Position numbers and translations under genes: made by a program. From Moduliflexus sp964602655 (GTDB taxonomy: Bacteria; Moduliflexota; Moduliflexia; Moduliflexales; Moduliflexaceae), in contig CAZRSF010000023.1 in assembly GCA_964602655.1 (NCBI GenBank), positions 1 through 64,000 on the forward strand: a stretch of 64,000 bases of DNA. The letters are read 5' to 3'. The stretch's first letter is position 1. Every line of letters begins with the position of its first letter. Shown here in pieces: positions 42,616 to 51,800 of the stretch. Below the pieces are notes generated by a model, which saw only the letters and a list, made by a program, of their open reading frames with translations, was not told the origin of the DNA and did not search any database.

Positions 42616-43632
42616 ATGTTCGAATTAGTCAAATCGTGTCTCGTCGTATTGCTTGTACTGATGACCGCTGGGAGCGTGGTTGCCGGAACATTGGAAGACG
42701 TGAAAGCGCGCGGCGAATTGCTGGCCGGAGTGAATGGCGAGTTGTTCGGCTTTGGCAAACCTGATGAAAAAGGCGTGTGGCAAGGCCTGGATGTAGATAC
42801 CGCCCGCGCGGTTGCGGCAGCCGTGTTCGGCGATGTCAACAAGATCAAATTCGTCCCGCTTAACACAAAAACCCGCTTTACCGCCCTGCAATCAGGCGAA
42901 GTTGATGTGTTGACCCGTAACTGCACCGTGACGCTATCGCGCGAAACCGCAATGGGCTTGAACTTCGCGCACGTCAATTACTACGATGGACAGGGTTTCA
43001 TGGTGTCCAAACAACTCGGCGTGAGCAGCGCCAAAGAGCTTGACGGCGCAACGGTCTGCGTATTGCCCGGCACGACGACGGAATTGAATCTTGCCGATTA
43101 TTTCCGCACGAACGGCATGAAAATGACGCCGGTCGTGATTGATAACAACGCGGAATTGTCGAAAGCGTTTTTTGCCGGACGCTGCGACGCCTTCACCTCA
43201 GACGCCTCTCAGTTAGCAGGCATTCGCGCCACTGCGCCGAATCCTGACGACTATATTCTTCTGCCGGAAATCATCTCCAAAGAGCCGCTTGCGCCTGCCG
43301 TTCGTCATGGCGACGATAAATGGTTCGACGTGGTGAATATGGCGACGATGGCAATGATCGCGGCTGAAGAATTCGGCATTACGTCTCAGAATGTGGATGA
43401 GATGCTGAAAAGCGAAAATCCTGACATTCAGCGTTTTCTCGGCGTGACGCCCGGCAACGGCGAAGCGCTTGGCCTGGATGAAAAATGGGCGTACAACATT
43501 ATCAAACAGGTCGGCAACTACGGCGAAGTCTTCGAACGCAATGTCGGCGTCAATACGGCGTTAAAGTTGGAACGCGGCTTGAATGCGCTCTGGACGAACG
43601 GCGGCCTGATGTACACCCCACCAATGCGATAG
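42616..43632 (+). CDS. aapJ: General L-amino acid ABC binding protein (AapJ/BztA-like)
   Basis: 338 residues. Signal peptide MFELVKSCLVVLLVLMTAGS ending VAG, then TLEDVKARGELLAGVNGELF, DVDTARAVAAAVFGD, TRFTALQSGEVDVLTRNCTV and KSENPDIQRFLGV, all typical of AapJ, which binds a broad set of L-amino acids (Glu, Asp, Gln). AAGGAGGAG lies 5 bp before the ATG. First gene of a complete four-gene operon. Confidence 0.94.
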   Translation: MFELVKSCLVVLLVLMTAGSVVAGTLEDVKARGELLAGVNGELFGFGKPDEKGVWQGLDVDTARAVAAAVFGDVNKIKFVPLNTKTRFTALQSGEVDVLTRNCTVTLSRETAMGLNFAHVNYYDGQGFMVSKQLGVSSAKELDGATVCVLPGTTTELNLADYFRTNGMKMTPVVIDNNAELSKAFFAGRCDAFTSDASQLAGIRATAPNPDDYILLPEIISKEPLAPAVRHGDDKWFDVVNMATMAMIAAEEFGITSQNVDEMLKSENPDIQRFLGVTPGNGEALGLDEKWAYNIIKQVGNYGEVFERNVGVNTALKLERGLNALWTNGGLMYTPPMR

Positions 43633-43645
43633 TTTACTCGAACGC

Positions 43646-43678
43646 AAACCTCACAGGTGTTCGAAACCTGTGAGGTTT
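43646..43678. repeat. TTCG-loop palindrome between aapJ and aapQ
   Basis: AAACCTCACAGGT and ACCTGTGAGGTTT, loop GTTCGAA. Like 14023 it separates a binding-protein gene from its permease gene. Confidence 0.92.
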
Positions 43679-43696
43679 GTACCTGGTTACGTTGTT

Positions 43697-44893
43697 ATGG
43701 ATTCTACAAACACAGAGACCACGCAGCAAACGCAGACCGAAAAAATTCCGTTCTGGCATGACTCCGATAAACGCGCGATCGTCTATCAGGTGGTAGTATT
43801 CGCGATTGTCGTCCTGTTAGGCTATTTCCTTGTCTCGAACACCATGGCGAATTTGCGAACGCAAAAAATCGCCACCGGATTCGGTTTTCTGAAAAAAGAA
43901 GCGGCGTTCGAAATCGGCGAATCGCTCATTTCCTATTCCGCCTCAGACACCTATACCCGCGTGTTGATTGCCGGGGTACTGAATACGCTGTATGTGTCTG
44001 TGCTTGGTATGGGCTTGACCGTGCTGTTGGGCACATTTCTCGGCATCGCCCGTTTATCGTCGAACTGGCTGGTATCGCGGGCAGCTATCGTCTATATCGA
44101 AGCATTTCAAAATGTGCCAGTGCTATTGCAATTATTTTTCTGGTATTCGTTTTTTTATGAACTGCTGCCGCCGCCGCGTCAGGCGCTTTCGCCGATTCCA
44201 GGCTTCTTTCTCAGTAATCGCGGCCTCATGTTTCCCGTGCCGGAACGGCATCCGGCGTATCTCTACGCAGGCATCGCCTTCTTGTGCGCGTGCGCGGCGG
44301 CGTATGTGCTGCACATCGTCACCACCAGAAGGCAGGAACGAACAGGCCAGACGTTTCCGATGTTCTGGACAGCATCGGCGCTGCTGATCGGCGTTCCGCT
44401 GCTGGCATGGTGGTTTGGCGGCGCGCCCACGCAAATGAGCATTCCCGCGCTCAAAGGCTTCAATTTTCAGGGAGGGAAAAGCGTGTCGCCAGAGTTTACC
44501 GCCCTGCTGCTCGGTTTGGTTATGTACACGTCGGCGTTCGTCGCGGAAATTGTCCGCGCCGGGATTCAGTCGGTCAGCCGGGGACAGACCGAAGCGGCGA
44601 TGTCGCTTGGATTGAGGCCGGGACAGATTCTCAGCCTCGTCATTCTGCCGCAGGCGTTGCGGGTGATTATTCCGCCGTTGACAAGCCAATTGCTGAACCT
44701 GACGAAAAATAGCTCGTTAGCGATTGCCATCGGCTTTCCCGATTTTGTTTCTGTCGCCGGAACAACGATCAATCAGACCGGGCAGGCCATCGAAGGCGTG
44801 TTATTGATTATGATTGTCTATCTCTGTTTCAGCCTGAGCACATCGGCATTCATGAACTGGTATAATAAAAAAATCGCGTTGGTCGAGCGGTAA
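43697..44893 (+). CDS. aapQ: General L-amino acid ABC permease AapQ
   Basis: 398 residues. LIAGVLNTLYVSVLGMGLTV, YIEAFQNVPVLLQLFFWYSF and the EAA loop AAMSLGLRPGQILSLVILPQ show a polar amino acid permease; the long insert in the middle of the domain is typical of AapQ/BztB. The start is taken at ATG 43697; a GTG at 43670 lies on the repeat. No strong ribosome binding site is visible, so translation may be modest. Confidence 0.93.
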   Translation: MDSTNTETTQQTQTEKIPFWHDSDKRAIVYQVVVFAIVVLLGYFLVSNTMANLRTQKIATGFGFLKKEAAFEIGESLISYSASDTYTRVLIAGVLNTLYVSVLGMGLTVLLGTFLGIARLSSNWLVSRAAIVYIEAFQNVPVLLQLFFWYSFFYELLPPPRQALSPIPGFFLSNRGLMFPVPERHPAYLYAGIAFLCACAAAYVLHIVTTRRQERTGQTFPMFWTASALLIGVPLLAWWFGGAPTQMSIPALKGFNFQGGKSVSPEFTALLLGLVMYTSAFVAEIVRAGIQSVSRGQTEAAMSLGLRPGQILSLVILPQALRVIIPPLTSQLLNLTKNSSLAIAIGFPDFVSVAGTTINQTGQAIEGVLLIMIVYLCFSLSTSAFMNWYNKKIALVER

Positions 44894-44894
44894 T

Positions 44895-44922
44895 GTAGGG
44901 CGAAACTACAGTTTCGCCCTAC
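44895..44922. repeat. CGAAACT palindrome between aapQ and aapM
   Basis: GTAGGGCGAAACT and AGTTTCGCCCTAC are perfect 13-bp arms around a 2-nt centre. It begins 1 bp after the aapQ stop. Confidence 0.92.
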
Positions 44923-44938
44923 GACCACGAAAACGATA

Positions 44939-46024
44939 ATGGCTTCTCATCATAAATTTTCATCTCCGCCGATAATTCGGGTGGGCATCATCGGCTGGAT
45001 ACGCGCGAATCTGTTCAACGGCGTCTGGAATTCGCTGCTGACCGTTTTGCTGCTCGTAGTGCTCTGGAAAATCGTGCCGCCTTTTGTCGAATGGGCGTTC
45101 ACCAAAAGTCTCTGGACATCTGACAGCGACGCCTGCCGTCAGGCGGTTGACGGCGCGTGCTGGTCAATTATTTACCACAACCTCCGTTTTATCGTGTTCG
45201 GGTTTTATCCCTACGAAGAACAGTGGCGTCCGCTGACCGCCATGCTGCTCTTTGTCGCTTTGCTGTTTTACAGTCGCAATCGCGGTCGCTGGACGCGGTC
45301 GCTGCTATACGCATGGGGCATTGGAATTGTCGGTATTACTCTCATTATGCGCGGCGGCGTATTTGGTTTGACGCTCATAAAAACCGATCAATGGGGCGGA
45401 TTGCCGCTTACCTTTCTGCTCGCGTTTTTCGGTCTGACCGCCGCCTATCCGCTTGGCGTGCTGTTAGCGTTGGGACGTCGCTCGAAAATGCCGATCATCA
45501 AGGCGTTGTCAGTGGTCTATATCGAATTGATTCGCGGCGTGCCGCTCATCAGTTTGCTGTTTATGTCTTCGATTGTCTTCCCGCTCTTTTTGCCCAAAGG
45601 AATTACGATTGATAAAATTTTGCGGGCGCAGGTCGCGATCATTTTGTTTACTGCCGCCTACATCGCGGAAGTCGTGCGCGGCGGCTTGCAGGCGATTCCG
45701 AAAGGACAATACGAAGCCGCTGAGTCCATCGGCTTGAATTATTATCAAACCATGCGGCTGATCGTGCTGCCGCAGGCATTAAAAATAGTGATTCCGCCGT
45801 CAATGGGCGTGTTGATTTCAGCCTTCAAAGACACGTCATTAGTCGTGATTATCGCCCTGTTCGACCTGCTCAAAACCACGCAAGTCGTCGTGGCTGACCC
45901 GAAATGGATGGGCTTTTCGGCAGAAGCGTATATGTTTATCGCCCTGATTTATTTTATCTGCTGCTTTTTTATGTCACAGTATAGCCGCCGTTTAGAGCGC
46001 GAATTAAAGACCGATTTTTCGTGA
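44939..46024 (+). CDS. aapM: General L-amino acid ABC permease AapM
   Basis: 361 residues. GVWNSLLTVLLLVVLWKIVP, WGGLPLTFLLAFFGLTAAYP, YIELIRGVPLISLLFMSSIV and the EAA loop AAESIGLNYYQTMRLIVLPQ match AapM/BztC. It pairs with AapQ to form the membrane channel. Positioned between two CGAAA repeats. Confidence 0.94.
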   Translation: MASHHKFSSPPIIRVGIIGWIRANLFNGVWNSLLTVLLLVVLWKIVPPFVEWAFTKSLWTSDSDACRQAVDGACWSIIYHNLRFIVFGFYPYEEQWRPLTAMLLFVALLFYSRNRGRWTRSLLYAWGIGIVGITLIMRGGVFGLTLIKTDQWGGLPLTFLLAFFGLTAAYPLGVLLALGRRSKMPIIKALSVVYIELIRGVPLISLLFMSSIVFPLFLPKGITIDKILRAQVAIILFTAAYIAEVVRGGLQAIPKGQYEAAESIGLNYYQTMRLIVLPQALKIVIPPSMGVLISAFKDTSLVVIIALFDLLKTTQVVVADPKWMGFSAEAYMFIALIYFICCFFMSQYSRRLERELKTDFS

Positions 46025-46035
46025 GGATGTCTCGT

Positions 46036-46104
46036 CTGTCGAAATTCCGTTTCGACAGTGCCCGATAAACAAGCGGTATTGCATGGACGAAAAGAATTTC
46101 GTCC
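46036..46104. repeat. Two CGAAA palindromes before aapP
   Basis: CTGTCGAAATTCCGTTTCG and following ACAG (46036-46058), and GGACGAAAAGAATTTCGTCC (46085-46104). The second one lies in the extended frame upstream of the aapP start. Confidence 0.85.
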
Positions 46105-46121
46105 TACAATTGAGGAAAAGA

Positions 46122-46892
46122 ATGAAGACCAATCTTAACAAAACGTCATCCTCCCAGAACGACGCAATTATTCGGATGATCGGGGTGGACAAATGGTATG
46201 GCGAGTTTCATGTGCTTAAAAACATTTCGCTGTCTGTGCGCCGGCAGGAAAAAATCGTGATCTGCGGCCCATCCGGTTCGGGCAAATCCACGCTGATCCG
46301 CTGCATCAACCATATCGAAAAACACCAACGCGGCCAGATTATCGTGGACGGCATCGAAATGACGAACGACCTGAAAAATATCGAAAAAATTCGCGCCGAA
46401 GTCGGCATGGTCTTCCAGCAGTTCAACCTGTTTCCGCATCTGACGATTCTGGACAATCTGACGCTTGGGCCGCGCTGGGTGCGGAAAATGCCGAAAGCGG
46501 CGGCGGAAGAATTGGCAATGCACTATTTGCAAAAAGTCCATATTGCCGAACAAGCTCGCAAATTTCCCGGCCAGCTTTCCGGCGGACAGCAGCAGCGCGC
46601 CGCAATTGCCCGCAGTTTGTGCATGAAACCGAACATCATGCTGTTCGACGAGCCGACTTCCGCGCTTGACCCGGAAATGGTAAAAGAAGTATTGGATGTC
46701 ATGGTGGATTTGGCCGAAGAAGGGATGACGATGCTCGTGGTGACGCATGAAATGGGCTTTGCCAAACGGGTCGCCGACCGCGTGATGTTCATGGATGTCG
46801 GCGAAGTCGTGGAAGAAAACACACCGCAGGAATTTTTCGCGCACCCCCAAAACGAGCGCACACGGCTCTTCCTCAGCCAGATTTTGCATTAA
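46122..46892 (+). CDS. aapP: General L-amino acid ABC ATPase AapP
   Basis: 256 residues. Walker A GPSGSGKST, signature LSGGQQQRAAIARSL, Walker B IMLFDEPTSALDPEM, and the polar-amino-acid subfamily features VDKWYGEFHVLKNI and VFQQFNLFPHLTILDN. ATG 46122 follows GAGGA by 6 bp; an upstream in-frame ATG at 46083 would add residues translated from a repeat. Confidence 0.95.
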   Translation: MKTNLNKTSSSQNDAIIRMIGVDKWYGEFHVLKNISLSVRRQEKIVICGPSGSGKSTLIRCINHIEKHQRGQIIVDGIEMTNDLKNIEKIRAEVGMVFQQFNLFPHLTILDNLTLGPRWVRKMPKAAAEELAMHYLQKVHIAEQARKFPGQLSGGQQQRAAIARSLCMKPNIMLFDEPTSALDPEMVKEVLDVMVDLAEEGMTMLVVTHEMGFAKRVADRVMFMDVGEVVEENTPQEFFAHPQNERTRLFLSQILH

Positions 46893-46897
46893 ACGAA

Positions 46898-46921
46898 AAG
46901 GGCGTTCGATTGAACGCCCTT
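46898..46921. terminator. Hairpin after aapP
   Basis: Perfect arms AAGGGCGTTC and GAACGCCCTT with loop GATT, 5 bp after the aapP stop. No T-run follows, so termination is uncertain. The facing gene is convergent. Confidence 0.55.
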
Positions 46922-46972
46922 ACAAGGTCTTTCTGCCGATACGATATTGAAAAGCCCGTTTTCCCGCTTCTT

Positions 46973-47464
46973 CTATTTTTCAGGCACGTTCAACACCTGC
47001 GCCTGATGTCCAGTGATCTCGAAAATCCGACGCAAATCATGTTGCGGAATGACGACCGTGCTGGTATTAATCAGCGGATGACAGCAGATCGCCGCCGCAT
47101 TCCAGACGGCCTCGTCTATCACCACACTGACAGCATGTTCAGCGTCATTCACCACGCCGAGCAGCGTCACAGAACCCGGCGTCAGGCCGAGATAACGTTC
47201 CAAGCGGTCTGCCGAAGCAAAACTGAGGTTCGACACGCCTAATAATGGAGCAAGCGCCTTGATGTCCACAGATTTCTCATCACCGACCGTGACCAGAAAA
47301 TGGCGGCGTCCCGGTTTATCCCGCAGAAATAGATTTTTGGTTTTGATCGCCTCCGCAGGCATCTCCGGGCAGAGCGCGTTGGCTTCTTCGCAGGTGAAGA
47401 CCGGTGGGTGATCGTAGCGTTGATAGGTGATACGATGAGAATCAAAAAAGTGAAAAATTTCCAT
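46973..47464 (-). CDS. YbaK/ProX-family aminoacyl-tRNA editing protein
   Basis: 163 residues. The free-standing editing-domain family (ProXp-ala/PrdX) hydrolyses mischarged Ala-tRNA(Pro). YQRYDHPPVFTCEEANAL, the conserved Lys in AIKTKNLFLRD, LLGVSNLSFASADRLERYLG and LTPGSVTLLGVVND are diagnostic. Length matches ProXp-ala. First gene on the minus strand after the convergent aap operon. Confidence 0.9.
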   Translation of the reverse strand: MEIFHFFDSHRITYQRYDHPPVFTCEEANALCPEMPAEAIKTKNLFLRDKPGRRHFLVTVGDEKSVDIKALAPLLGVSNLSFASADRLERYLGLTPGSVTLLGVVNDAEHAVSVVIDEAVWNAAAICCHPLINTSTVVIPQHDLRRIFEITGHQAQVLNVPEK

Positions 47465-47480
47465 ATCCGTTATTAGCCGA

Positions 47481-48248
47481 TTACGCCCTCTCTTTTCTTT
47501 TGGCCTGTTTTTCAGGAATCTCTATGCCTGAATTCAACGCGACAATTTTCTTCCAATCTATCGCCCCATTAATACAGAATTCCTGAGTAAATTGCATTGT
47601 AAAAATGTTCAATGCTTGCGCATAGGCTTTCGAGAATTCTTCATTTTGTTCTTTTGCCCGATAGCCAAGAGGTTCGATAATCGCCGTATAGAGGTCTCTT
47701 TGTCCCGATATGAGTTCCCAAAACCGCTGGCCGCAGAGTTTCTGATAACCGGACTTTTGGGGTTTATTATCCCGTCCGTAACAACAGCCGTTCACGCAGA
47801 CAATCTCAAGTTCGGGAGCGCGGGCGTTGACCGTTTCCGCCGCATGCGCAAAGTTCTGTTTCATTCGGTTGATCTGGTCGCTATTTCCCCAATTCGGGCC
47901 AGATTTGATTGAGACGATATAATAGGTCTGTTCTTTTTGAAATTCCAGATCAATCCCAATCGTCGTAGTTTTTCTGCCGCCATAAACTTTTCCGCAGATA
48001 AAGATCGCCAGACCTTCCAAAAAAAGGCCGAAAATCCCTTCCTCTTGCGAAGAAAGGTAGGCGTCGAGCAAGGTTTTGACAAAATCGTAGGCGGTCAGAA
48101 CATTTTTGGCTTTGAACAGATACGGGTTTTTGCGGGTCAAGACCTCGGCAAACTTCAAACCTTTCAACTTCTGCAATCGGTTTTCATGAAACGTCCCGAT
48201 ATGCTGTTCGACATAGTGTTCGATACTTTTGGTTGTAATCGTTCCCAT
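47481..48248 (-). CDS. Type II restriction endonuclease, PmeII-like
   Basis: 255 residues. A PD-(D/E)XK-like core is seen in TTIGIDLEFQ ... YYIVSIKSGPNWGNSDQI, with Ser before the Lys. CVNGCCYGRDNKPQKSGYQK and LCGQRFWELISGQRDLYTAI are the family's conserved segments as I remember them. The methyltransferase gene ends 2 bp upstream on this strand. The recognition site cannot be inferred. Confidence 0.78.
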   Translation of the reverse strand: MGTITTKSIEHYVEQHIGTFHENRLQKLKGLKFAEVLTRKNPYLFKAKNVLTAYDFVKTLLDAYLSSQEEGIFGLFLEGLAIFICGKVYGGRKTTTIGIDLEFQKEQTYYIVSIKSGPNWGNSDQINRMKQNFAHAAETVNARAPELEIVCVNGCCYGRDNKPQKSGYQKLCGQRFWELISGQRDLYTAIIEPLGYRAKEQNEEFSKAYAQALNIFTMQFTQEFCINGAIDWKKIVALNSGIEIPEKQAKRKERA

Positions 48249-48250
48249 AG

Positions 48251-49072
48251 TTAGAAAAGCGTCGGTTCGTATTCGTCCATGCGTTTTTTTACGATGTCGT
48301 AATATTCTTGCTGAAGTTCGATGCCGATAGAATGTCGGGACAAATGCCGCGCAGCCAAAAGGGTCGTGCCTGAGCCGACGAATGGATCAAGAACGGTATC
48401 GCCTTCTTGCGTAAAGAGTTTGATAAACCACTCCGGCAGCGCTTGCGGAAATGTTGCGCTATGCTGCTTATTTCCGCACTCGGTCGCCAGATGCAAAACA
48501 TTCGTCGGATAGGATAATTCTCGGTCGATCCAATGTGAAATATTTTTACCGAATCCGCTTCCATTTTTTGAGTCATCGCGGATTTTATCCGTTTCGCTGA
48601 GATTTCGAAGTCGTGTTTTAGCCCAATCGCCTGTCGGAACCATCACCGCTTCTTGATACATCTGAAACTGTTTCTGTTTGTTGAATTGAAGTACACGTTC
48701 CCAGGCGTCGCGAAACCGATTCGGCCATTTTCCGGGATAACAATTTTTTTTATGCCACATAAACTCTTCTGTCCACAGCCATCCTTGCTTTCTGAGCGCA
48801 AGAATGAGCTCGATCACGTAAGTATGCCGCTCACCGTTCACCGCTTTTTCTTTAATATTCAGAATGAATGTTCCAGTGGGCTTCAATACGCGTAAAAGTT
48901 CTTTCGAGATCGGAAGAAACCATGAGACATAATGATCCGGATGTATCCCCCCATACGTATTTTTTCGGCTATCGGCATACGGCGGGGACGTAAAAATCAA
49001 ATCAACGGAGTCGCATTCCAATTCTGCCAGCTTCTCCTGACAATCGCCTAAGATGACATCTGTTTTTATCAT
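48251..49072 (-). CDS. DNA methyltransferase (beta class), second R-M system
   Basis: 273 residues. TSPPYADSRKNTYGG gives motif IV near residue 30; DPFVGSGTTLLAARHLSRHS gives the AdoMet motif I near 225, so beta class, N4-cytosine or N6-adenine. FTSPPY plus the R..Y.. context is usual for N4/N6 type II enzymes. Start at ATG 49072; upstream in-frame codons overlap the rex gene. Paired with the endonuclease at 47481. Confidence 0.88.
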   Translation of the reverse strand: MIKTDVILGDCQEKLAELECDSVDLIFTSPPYADSRKNTYGGIHPDHYVSWFLPISKELLRVLKPTGTFILNIKEKAVNGERHTYVIELILALRKQGWLWTEEFMWHKKNCYPGKWPNRFRDAWERVLQFNKQKQFQMYQEAVMVPTGDWAKTRLRNLSETDKIRDDSKNGSGFGKNISHWIDRELSYPTNVLHLATECGNKQHSATFPQALPEWFIKLFTQEGDTVLDPFVGSGTTLLAARHLSRHSIGIELQQEYYDIVKKRMDEYEPTLF

Positions 49073-49145
49073 AATGAAGTGACTGTGAAAAAGGCGAGGA
49101 CATTCGCCCTCGCCCGTAAAGCCCGCAAGATGCCGAAAATCCTCT

Positions 49146-49856
49146 TCACGCCGCGTCTTGCGGCTTCTGCGCTTGCAGGCGCAACTTCTCGCTATGCAGG
49201 TGATACGCGAGGCATTGCAATTCTGCCACGACATCCACCGTCCGCACTTTCACCGTCGAAGGCACAATCAATTGAATCGGCACGAAATTCAAGATCGCCG
49301 TAATGTTCGCATTAATAAGGCGATACGTCATTTCTTGCGCCTCCTCTTCCGGCACGGCTAAGATGGCGATGTCTATCGAAATGCGCTGAAGCTCCTCTTC
49401 GAGTTGCGTAATCGCATAGACCGGCACGGGCAATTCGAACAGCCCGGCGCTACGCTGGCGGGCGTATTCCGAATCGTCGGGCGTTTTATCGAATGCGGCA
49501 ACCAGTTCGAAACCAGCGGCCAGAAAATCGCGAGATTTCAGCAGCGCGGCGCCAAGTCTGCCTGCACCAATCACCGCCGCTTTCCAGGTCTTCAGACCGG
49601 TTGCGCTGTCGGTCAGCCCCAAAATCGCCATAATCTGCTCTTTGAGCGTGGCAATCGGATATCCCATGCCACGAATGCCGAATTCGCCGAAAAACGCCAA
49701 ATCTTTCCGAACTTGCGCCGAATTCAAACCGAATCGGCTGGCGAATTCTTTGGATGAGACGGTTTTCATCCCCTCGCGTTCAAGGTGTTCGAGGCAGCGT
49801 TTGTAAATCGAAAGGCGGTAAATCGTAAATTCTGAAATATTATCAGCCGTTTTCAT
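49146..49856 (-). CDS. rex: Redox-sensing transcriptional repressor Rex
   Basis: 236 residues. The N-terminal winged helix (EFTIYRLSIYKRCLEHLERE, VSSKEFASRFGLNSAQVRKD, FGEFGIRGMGY) and C-terminal Rossmann fold (AVIGAGRLGAALL) are classic Rex. It senses the NADH/NAD ratio and represses fermentation or respiration genes. It lies 19 bp downstream of hslU on the same strand, in the place occupied by codY in the Bacillus xerC-hslV-hslU operon. Confidence 0.95.
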   Translation of the reverse strand: MKTADNISEFTIYRLSIYKRCLEHLEREGMKTVSSKEFASRFGLNSAQVRKDLAFFGEFGIRGMGYPIATLKEQIMAILGLTDSATGLKTWKAAVIGAGRLGAALLKSRDFLAAGFELVAAFDKTPDDSEYARQRSAGLFELPVPVYAITQLEEELQRISIDIAILAVPEEEAQEMTYRLINANITAILNFVPIQLIVPSTVKVRTVDVVAELQCLAYHLHSEKLRLQAQKPQDAA

Positions 49857-49875
49857 AGTGTCTTCGCGCTCCTGG

Positions 49876-51261
49876 TTAGAGAATATACCGACTCAAGTCT
49901 TGATCTTCTGAAATGTCCGCTAATTTATTGCGCACGTATGCCGCGTCAATCGTCACCGTTTGCGAGCCGATTTCCGAAGCGTCGAACGAGAGTTCGTCGA
50001 GCATCCGCTCCATCACAGTATGCAGCCGCCGCGCCCCGATATTCTCGGTACGCTCGTTCACTGTTGCCGCAATTGACGCGATTTCGCTGATGGCGTCATC
50101 GGTAAAGTTCAAATTAATGCCTTCGGTGTCGAGCAAGGCTCGATATTGCGTAATCAAGGCGTTTTGCGGTTCTTTGAGAATCCGAATAAAATCGTCGCGA
50201 TTCAACGATTCCAATTCGACGCGAATCGGAAAACGCCCCTGAAGCTCGGGAATCAGATCCGACGGCTTGCTGATATGAAACGCGCCCGCGGCGATAAACA
50301 GGACGTGATCGGTTTTCACCATGCCATATTTGGTGTTCACGGTCGAGCCTTCGACAATCGGCAGCAAATCCCGCTGTACGCCTTCGCGCGAGACATCCGG
50401 CCCGCCTTTGCCTTCGCGCCCCGCGATTTTGTCCAATTCGTCCAAAAAGATAATGCCGGACTGTTCGACGCGCTGAATCGCCTGCGCTACGACTTCATCC
50501 ATGTCAATCAGTTTTTGCGCCTCTTCCTGTTCGATCAGCCGCCGCGCTTCCGAAATTTTCATTTTGCGCTTTTTGGTTTTGGACGGAAACAGACCGCCGG
50601 GAAGCATGTCTTGAATATTGATGTTTTCCTGCATCCCGGAACTGGAAAAAATTTCAATCACCGGATTGCTGCGATCCGTGACTTCGACTTCGACGGAGCG
50701 TTCTTCAAGGCGGCCTTCACGCAAATAATTGCGCAGCTTTTCGCGTGTGCCGGACGTTTCCTGCGCGTCGTCTTTCTGAGCGCGAGACGGCGGCAGGAGC
50801 AAATCGAGCAGACGGTCTTCGGTCAAATCTTTGGCTTTTTCCGCGACTTCCGTCTTTTTCTCTTCTTTCACCATCTTGACGCCCAATTCCATCAAATCGC
50901 GCACCATAGATTCCACGTCGCGTCCAACATAGCCGACTTCCGTGAATTTCGACGCTTCGATCTTCAGGAACGGCGATTGCGCCAATTTCGCGATACGCCG
51001 GGCGATTTCCGTTTTACCGACGCCGGTCGGGCCAATCATGATGATGTTTTTCGGCGCGACCTCTTCCCGCAATTCCGGCGCTAATTGCTGCCGCCGCCAG
51101 CGGTTGCGCAGCGCAATCGCTACCGAGCGTTTCGCGTTCTTCTGCCCGATGATGTATTTGTCCAATTCAGCCACGATTTGTCTGGGCGTCAGCGCCGTAT
51201 TTTCGCTGCGGTGCGGCTGCTCGCTTTCTATTCTCTGCAATTCGCCTGTTTTCACGATCAT
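49876..51261 (-). CDS. hslU: HslU (ClpY) ATPase of the HslUV protease
   Basis: 461 residues. Walker A GPTGVGKTEIARRIAKL, Walker B IIFLDELDKI, the intermediate domain with charged helices (about 120-230), sensor 2 near RTENIGARRLHTVMERML and the extreme C-terminus SRYIL that docks into HslV. The ATG overlaps the hslV stop by 4 bp. Confidence 0.97.
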   Translation of the reverse strand: MIVKTGELQRIESEQPHRSENTALTPRQIVAELDKYIIGQKNAKRSVAIALRNRWRRQQLAPELREEVAPKNIIMIGPTGVGKTEIARRIAKLAQSPFLKIEASKFTEVGYVGRDVESMVRDLMELGVKMVKEEKKTEVAEKAKDLTEDRLLDLLLPPSRAQKDDAQETSGTREKLRNYLREGRLEERSVEVEVTDRSNPVIEIFSSSGMQENINIQDMLPGGLFPSKTKKRKMKISEARRLIEQEEAQKLIDMDEVVAQAIQRVEQSGIIFLDELDKIAGREGKGGPDVSREGVQRDLLPIVEGSTVNTKYGMVKTDHVLFIAAGAFHISKPSDLIPELQGRFPIRVELESLNRDDFIRILKEPQNALITQYRALLDTEGINLNFTDDAISEIASIAATVNERTENIGARRLHTVMERMLDELSFDASEIGSQTVTIDAAYVRNKLADISEDQDLSRYIL

Positions 51262-51800
51262 GATTCTTTTTCCAGTTCTTCGATGATAATATGGTCATTG
51301 GTGTAAATACAGATGGACGAGGCAATCTTCATCGCTTCTTCGGCGATCTGGCGGGCGGTCAGGGTGGAATGTTTCGTCAGCGCTTTCGCGGCGGCCAGCG
51401 CATACTGTCCGCCGGAACCAATCGCTAAAATCCCATCGTCCGGCTCGATCACGTCGCCATTCCCGGAAATGATAAAGGAATGCTTGCCGTCCACGACAAC
51501 CAGCATCGCTTCCAGCCGACGCAACATGCGATCCGTGCGCCAATCTTTCGCCAATTCGACGGCAGCCCGCAGCAAATCGCCGTGAAATTCTTTCAATTTT
51601 GCTTCCAACCGTTCGAACAGCGCGAACGCATCGGCGGCGCCGCCCGCGAATCCGGCGATAATCTTGTCGTTATACATCCGGCGCACTTTTTTGGCGTTAT
51701 GTTTCATGACGGTTTCGCCGAACGACACCTGCCCGTCTCCGGCCACCGCCACCTGTCCGTTATGTCTCACCGCGATCACAGTCGTTGATCGTATTCTCAT
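51258..51800 (-). CDS. hslV: HslV (ClpQ) peptidase of the HslUV protease
   Basis: 180 residues. The catalytic Thr is in STTVIAVRHNGQVAVAGDGQ after a short propeptide (MRIRS), followed by NAKKVRRMYNDKIIAGFAGG and the C-terminal IYTNDHIIIEEL. ATG 51800 lies inside xerC, which overlaps it by 41 bp. The longer open frame upstream is just xerC sequence in another frame. Confidence 0.96.
   Translation of the reverse strand: MRIRSTTVIAVRHNGQVAVAGDGQVSFGETVMKHNAKKVRRMYNDKIIAGFAGGAADAFALFERLEAKLKEFHGDLLRAAVELAKDWRTDRMLRRLEAMLVVVDGKHSFIISGNGDVIEPDDGILAIGSGGQYALAAAKALTKHSTLTARQIAEEAMKIASSICIYTNDHIIIEELEKES

Noticed and set aside
50146..51084. 312-codon plus-strand open frame opposite hslU
   Set aside because: Antisense shadow of a highly conserved gene.
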